This document shows positions 61,101-64,000 of a DNA stretch of 64,000 nucleotides, piece after piece. Position 1 is the stretch's first letter. Every line of letters begins with the position of its first letter. The notes beneath the pieces were generated by a model, which had not been told where the DNA came from, did not search any database, and saw only the letters and a list, made by a program, of their open reading frames with translations. The stretch is from assembly GCA_025617745.1 (NCBI GenBank), contig CM046856.1:42399049-42463048 (forward strand). The letters are read 5' to 3'. Source of the stretch: Heliocidaris erythrogramma. Its lineage: Eukaryota; Echinodermata; Echinoidea; Camarodonta; Echinometridae. Made by a program: the position numbers and the translations under genes.

Positions 61101-64000
61101 AATTAATATTTGTGATAAGCAAATCTAAATATTACTAAGAATTGATTTTGTGTCATTCTGTTACTGTGATATGTGCTGGTCTTAAACGACAGTAATTTAG
61201 TCACGGGCAGCTACGCTGTATTCGCCTACAAACTGACTCTGATCTGACCCAGGTTCGAATCTCAGTCACGTCTTTCGGATGGTGATGTTAAAGGTCGGTC
61301 CCAGATGTACACTGAACAAAAATATAAACGCACGAATTTTATGTTGTTTTATTTTCAAATATGGAACAAGTGTATATTGCCAACAAAAACAGGATAGGTT
61401 TCTGAACAAATAAACATCACATTAAGATAATCACAAGCACTTCAAAAGGCACAGTCCGAGAGCTAGGGGACCAATGACAGCAGGACGTCAACATTCTGAA
61501 GTCACAGCCACTAGTAACGAGTATGGCCGCCATTAGCGTCGCGCAGAGCGGTACACCGGCGTCGCATTGACAGCACTAAGTTGTCAATGGTGGCTTGAGG
61601 GATGTTGTCCCATTCCTCCTGGAGTGCATCTTGCAGTTGGCGGACATTCTCGGGAGCCGGAAGACGATTGCGTACACGCCGATCCAGAACGTCCCACAGG
61701 TGTTCTATGGGCGACATGTCAGGCGAATACGGCGGCCAGTTGAGGACAGGAATATCCTCCTCCTCCAGAAAGTCCCTGCATATCCGGGCAACGTGTGGGC
61801 GGGCATTATCGTGCTGATAGGTGACGTGATGGAGCTCCACAAATGGCGCAACGATAGGTCGCAGGATTTCATCTCGGTATCGTTGGGCATTAAGGTTACC
61901 AACGATAAAATGTAAACGTGTGCGTTGTCCATAGCAAATTCCGGCCCATACCATGACACTAGCTCCACCATGAGCAACCCGTCGAAGAACGTTGGCGTTT
62001 GCATAGCGTTCACCAACACGGCGCCAAACCCGGCATCTGCCATCAGCGCGGTACAGCTGGAACCTGGATTCGTCGCTAAACAGCACTGTCCTCCACCGTG
62101 CCAGTGTCCAGCGCACATGAACATTGGCCCAATTCAGTCTAGTCTGACGTCGGGCCGCCGTGAGGTCGAGGCCGCGGTGGGGTCGACGTGCTCGGAGACC
62201 AGCCTCCCGCAGACGGTTCCGGACTGTCTGGGCAGAAATGCGTCTGTTGTGGAGACCAACAGTCTCGTCAGCAGTCCTGGTTGCTGGTCGGAGCCGGTCA
62301 CGCAGGTGCTGGCGGCGTAGGTGACGATCCTGAGCAGGGGTGGTGACACGTGGTCGGCGGGCATGTGGCCGGTTCCTGGTGCTACCAGTGTCTCTGAACC
62401 GTGTTCTTAGCCGACTGACGGTGGAATGATGCACATTCAGGCGTGTGGCAACTTCTGTTACGGACAAACCAGCATTGAGCATGCCAATGGCACGCCCCCT
62501 CATGATTGGCATCATCTGCGGCATGTTGACAAGTGACAGAAATGGACATTTTGCTTTGCCCTTTTATTGACAAGCCTGTAAGGAGTGTCTGTGTAGAGGT
62601 CATGCTGACTGACCACCACTCCTTCATGCTCCACGAGTCTCATTGTTGGAAAAACTCAACCTTCAGTAGACTCAATGGGAGCAGCCAAGCGGAACCAGAC
62701 CACTATACTTGATCAAAACAAATCCATCAGTTCACAAATAAACCATACACATAACCATATTGCATGATACCCCATTTCAAATCAAATTTTAGTTTCGTGC
62801 GTTTATATTTTTGTTCAGTGTAAATAGTCATATATTGATTGATACACGATCGCACACACGGGGTATTCGAACTTACCGATAATTCTATATCGGGTCGACA
62901 AACAAGGGGGGGGGGGGGTAAAGAAAATGACGAAGACTGGGCCTAAAGAAAATGTTTTAAAAAATACAATGTTTGATATTCAGCATTGGATTTTCATACC
63001 GGTGTGTTATATCCTTCATCATGAATTTGCTAATGCTTCTGGGGGGGGGGGGGGGGGGGGGTGTTTCACAAATAGTTAAGTTTGACTTAAGTCGCACTTA
63101 AATTCCTAGTTGAGTGGGTATATGTCACTGCATTGGTTAGATCATGCTCAGGGGACACACGCTATTGGGTAAGCTGCCAAATGAATGAGATTACGCGTTT
63201 AATACCGTATGCGCATTGGCACTTACGCATGACTTTAAAGTCAAACTTTTGGTGAAATACCCCCAGTTCATATTAAATTCATTTCAGTTCTACATTTGTT
63301 TTTGACATGCACATGCACAAATTGCATAAGGCTTTATGGAAAGCATTCCCTAACATAAAATCATTCTCTCATAGTATTCTCTGTAATAATTGTGTATTTT
63401 TTGTGTTGCAGAAAACCTGTAGTTGGAATGAGCATCATCGCAGTCCTATGTGTAGCGAGTATCGCAACAACAATCGCACTGATGGTAGTCAACGACTTCA
63501 AAGTTGCTCTCATGTAAGAAATCGATTATCCCTATTACATAACCCTTTTCATAATTAATAGAGTTTTTTGTAATGTCCATAAGGGAAAAGAGTAGTACAT
63601 TGGCCAGAAATCAAACGAATGAGATCTCAGATGAAATATCCATTTTCTTGCAACTTTGTACCATAATTGTAAAGGCCGGTGGAACTGTTTTCAAAGTGTG
63701 GGGCCGGGGCATTGCCCGTAAGGGCATATTTGGGGAAAAGGGTAATCTACGAATACTTGGTGGAAAAGATTCATGTACGACCACGAATTGGCATTTTCAC
63801 TTTTATCGGTATTAATTTTATTCAATTATTTAACTTCCATCATTAAATGATGTTAATGTTATCGTATTTTTTTCTTGTTATTTTTCTCCAACTTCATGAA
63901 GGGGGTTTGGCGGAGGTGCTAGCAATGGAAGGAATATATTTTCGATGGTCTACATCAAACCATATTGCCGTATATCTCCATACTTGGTTGGCATGGCCCT
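46311..64000 (+). CDS. NRF-6-like membrane acyltransferase, 12 exons seen, 3' incomplete
   Basis: Exons: 46311-46545, 48017-48159, 48989-49073, 50420-50525, 53065-53249, 54462-54647, 56130-56223, 57433-57525, 57957-58128, 60607-60686, 63412-63513 and 63923 to beyond the edge; all junctions GT-AG with matching phases, 519 codons. A signal peptide (VWITILFLTGILSASSS) precedes the Cys-containing extracellular NRF domain (ALDACGKPEPGFLVGNLAWL, WGLCLPSECG). A first membrane segment lies in exon 5 (CCVVALLMIFGALFEV). The acyltransferase-3 domain follows, with LNGIRVISMTWVILGHT (His near residue 301), FPSVDTFFLLSGLL, CDKYWWTNLLYINNF, WYLANDMQFYIISP and YIKPYCRISPYLVGMA. Family members, named for C. 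elegans nose-resistant-to-fluoxetine mutants, are multipass proteins tied to lipid or small-molecule transport; the substrate is unknown. The first in-frame ATG after an upstream stop-rich leader was chosen. Introns are full of transposons. Confidence 0.93.
46855..46885. repeat. (TAA)n microsatellite
   Basis: Run of TAA/AAT trinucleotides in acyltransferase intron 1. Confidence 0.9.
47487..47516. repeat. interstitial telomere-like repeat
   Basis: GGGTTAGGGTTAGGG followed by TTGTGGTTAGGG and then degenerate TTAGGATTATAGTTAGAATT: about four TTAGGG units decaying rightwards, inside intron 1. Confidence 0.75.
48640..48985. repeat. extended pyrimidine tract before exon 3
   Basis: About 340 bp of CT-rich low complexity (TCTCTC, CCCC runs) ending at the exon 3 acceptor TTATAG. 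It acts as a very long polypyrimidine tract; ORFs rich in Ser/Leu/Pro on this strand are artefacts. Confidence 0.85.
49089..49491. mobile_element. 403-bp TTAA-flanked inverted-repeat element
   Basis: TIRs AGGAGAATGAAAC and TTTATTCCCCT lie inside TTAA duplications (49085-49088, 49492-49495). Ends and the internal GGCAGCCCCCATG block relate it to the 21909-22815 element. Its left edge is only 15 bp past the exon 3 splice donor. Confidence 0.68.
49937..50336. mobile_element. MITE family with CACCGCACACT ends, copy C
   Basis: Starts AAACCAACCGCACACTCTAC and ends ATAGTGTGCGGTGGTCTTTA; GATTGCGATCCAATTTTAGA subterminal as in copies A and B. It ends 84 bp before acyltransferase exon 4. Confidence 0.68.
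50550..51117. mobile_element. MITE with ACAGTGAAACCTGTCTA ends
   Basis: Left terminus ACAGTGAAACCTGTCTACAA with AAAGACCAC, right terminus GGTCTTTCTATACAGGTGGT..GCAGGTTTGACTATA, forming imperfect inverted termini of about 45 bp. This is the common invertebrate AAACCTGTCTATAA-type element. Confidence 0.6.
51118..51759. other. intron 4 sequence
   Basis: AT-rich intron with T-runs; nothing recognised. Confidence 0.5.
51760..52310 (-). mobile_element. LINE 3' relic with zinc-binding RVT tail
   Basis: Minus-strand reading from about 52290 gives EDLFETMKAKHYNNLFVELK. In another frame FKLLHRILPSRDNLFKLNI, one stop, and CITFKCQDTTMYMLFECKGV follow near 51970-51830, matching the C-terminal zinc-binding domain (zf-RVT) of some LINE ORF2 proteins: Cys-x-x-Cys, HLFxEC-like and KILWKIIE. 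It is truncated on both sides and frameshifted, in acyltransferase intron 4. Confidence 0.65.
52311..53064. other. intron 4 sequence
   Basis: Contains repeat-like phrases (GGTGGATCCAGGATTTTGTA; GATCCGCCACTGGTCC), likely fragments of interspersed repeats; no coding motif. Confidence 0.4.
53455..53890. repeat. tandem duplication of a retroelement-like 3' tail
   Basis: Two direct copies of about 215 bp (TTGTTTTGTAGCATT.TTTATTGCATTCATTCAGTAC... to GAATGAATATTATAGATxxxAGC plus a C run). On the minus strand each ends GAATGAATGCAATAAA, a polyadenylation-signal-like tail. Confidence 0.6.
54999..55706. mobile_element. foldback element, 708 bp
   Basis: Left arm GTAAATCCCCCCAATTGGCG..AAAATAACTTGACATGAGTA is matched inverted by 55632-55706. 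A second inner pair (GAGATTGATCCAT near 55351; ATGGATCAATCTCATTTT near 55589) shows the arms extend inward. A (TAA)n run sits at 55077-55131. Located in acyltransferase intron 6. Confidence 0.65.
56306..56575. repeat. long palindrome in intron 7
   Basis: Arms of about 125 bp at high identity flank a roughly 13-nt loop (TCACATGCATATT): GAACAGGTG/CACCTGTTC at the centre, GAACATCCCTTC/GAAGGGATGTTC, and GCTCCTCATTGTACC/GGTACAATGAGGAGC. It starts about 80 bp after exon 7. Confidence 0.75.
57803..57850. repeat. C run and (CT)n
   Basis: Low-complexity tract about 100 bp before exon 9. Confidence 0.9.
58775..60229. mobile_element. 1.45-kb TIR element with 5-bp target duplication
   Basis: TIRs TAGGTTTTCCCGCCCAATTT plus CGTC/CATC match over 24 bp with one difference; both sides carry TATTA (58770-58774 and 60230-60234). 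Subterminal inverted segments (CATGAATAGGC near 59038; GCCTATTCATG near 60178) and a 59930-60140 block of clustered AATTGAA motifs are inside. It has no transposase ORF, so it depends on another source. It lies in acyltransferase intron 9. Confidence 0.68.
60687..61309. other. intron 10 sequence before the Tc1 element
   Basis: Includes a B-box-like GGTTCGAATCTCAG at 61252-61265 without a cloverleaf, perhaps a SINE remnant. Otherwise AT-rich. Confidence 0.35.
61310..62820 (-). mobile_element. Tc1-like transposon, structurally complete (1511 bp)
   Basis: Perfect 27-bp terminal inverted repeats begin CACTGAACAAAAATATAAAC on both sides, flanked by TA dinucleotides (61308-61309 and 62821-62822), the Tc1/mariner target duplication. 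It contains one uninterrupted transposase ORF on the minus strand and sits antisense in acyltransferase intron 10. GC content of the coding part is clearly above the surrounding intron, suggesting recent arrival. Confidence 0.93.
61511..62524 (-). CDS. Tc1-family DD34E transposase, 337 aa
   Basis: Cut-and-paste transposase that binds the element's inverted repeats and moves it into TA sites. The N-terminus holds paired helix-turn-helix motifs (GMLNAGLSVTEVATRLNVHH and a second around RISAQTVRNRLREAGL), separated by a basic linker with RPHARRPR. The catalytic triad is visible: LFSDESRF (first Asp), QHDNARPH (second Asp) and PPYSPDMSPIEHLWD (Glu), with 34 residues between second Asp and Glu. 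The length of 337 aa is normal for Tc1 enzymes, and there are no stops or shifts. The first ATG at 62524 follows the left-hand non-coding region; later Met codons (residues 4, 5, 8) are alternatives. Activity cannot be judged from sequence alone. Confidence 0.95.
   Translation of the reverse strand: MPQMMPIMRGRAIGMLNAGLSVTEVATRLNVHHSTVSRLRTRFRDTGSTRNRPHARRPRVTTPAQDRHLRRQHLRDRLRPATRTADETVGLHNRRISAQTVRNRLREAGLRARRPHRGLDLTAARRQTRLNWANVHVRWTLARWRTVLFSDESRFQLYRADGRCRVWRRVGERYANANVLRRVAHGGASVMVWAGICYGQRTRLHFIVGNLNAQRYRDEILRPIVAPFVELHHVTYQHDNARPHVARICRDFLEEEDIPVLNWPPYSPDMSPIEHLWDVLDRRVRNRLPAPENVRQLQDALQEEWDNIPQATIDNLVLSMRRRCTALRDANGGHTRY
62895..63062. repeat. G-run rich intron segment
   Basis: G runs of about 12 near 62908 and about 18 at 63043-63061 in intron 10 beyond the transposon. 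Confidence 0.85.

Noticed and set aside
61195..61275. tRNA-like B box GGTTCGAATCT
   Set aside because: No A box at the right distance and no cloverleaf.
61595..62627. Other ORFs over the Tc1 transposase on both strands
   Set aside because: Shadows of a GC-rich coding region; only the 337-aa minus-strand frame carries HTH and DDE motifs.
63573..63815. 80-codon plus-strand ORF near the right edge
   Set aside because: It is intron 11 of the acyltransferase gene, with no splice support or recognisable motif.

Overview
The window looks like nuclear DNA of a marine deuterostome, most likely an echinoderm. It is AT-rich, with small exons in long repeat-filled introns. It carries a DIRS-type tyrosine-recombinase retrotransposon, CR1/L2-like LINE relics, a Tc1 transposon and many short inverted-repeat elements, and the string ACATGTA recurs throughout. 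Species cannot be read from the sequence. No bacterial, plasmid or phage features are present.

Three host genes can be assembled by eye from matching splice sites and reading phases. (1) A plus-strand six-exon gene (10474-24415, 426 aa) joins a low-complexity N-terminus, a death-fold domain and a divergent C-terminal TIR domain, so it is probably an innate-immune signalling adaptor related to MyD88/TICAM. (2) A minus-strand three-exon gene (30726-33437, 150 aa) is a clear TTC32 orthologue made of tetratricopeptide repeats. (3) A plus-strand gene of at least twelve exons (46311 to the right edge, 519 codons seen) encodes an NRF-6-like multipass membrane acyltransferase that continues outside the window. 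A tRNA gene with anticodon TCT lies at 45479-45550.

Layout: 1-4240 holds a foldback element with an 8-bp target duplication, a decayed coding sequence and hairpin repeats. 4241-10220 is a nearly complete but mutated DIRS element (inverted terminal repeats, internal complementary region, gag, RT/RNase H and tyrosine recombinase) ending about 250 bp before the adaptor start codon. The adaptor introns hold three tandem arrays; two unrelated ones carry the same perfect RFX X-box palindrome. 24.4-30.7 kb is repeat-rich intergenic DNA. 33.8-45.1 kb is intergenic with three LINE relics and two inverted copies of a dispersed repeat containing a roughly 145-bp tandem unit. The acyltransferase introns hold a LINE relic, several foldback elements, a long palindrome and a structurally complete Tc1-like transposon with an uninterrupted 337-aa transposase.

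The three host genes show no obvious functional link. The most interesting points are the death-TIR adaptor with its X-box arrays, the DIRS insertion near its start, and the many transposon insertions whose target duplications or pre-insertion sites can be read directly.
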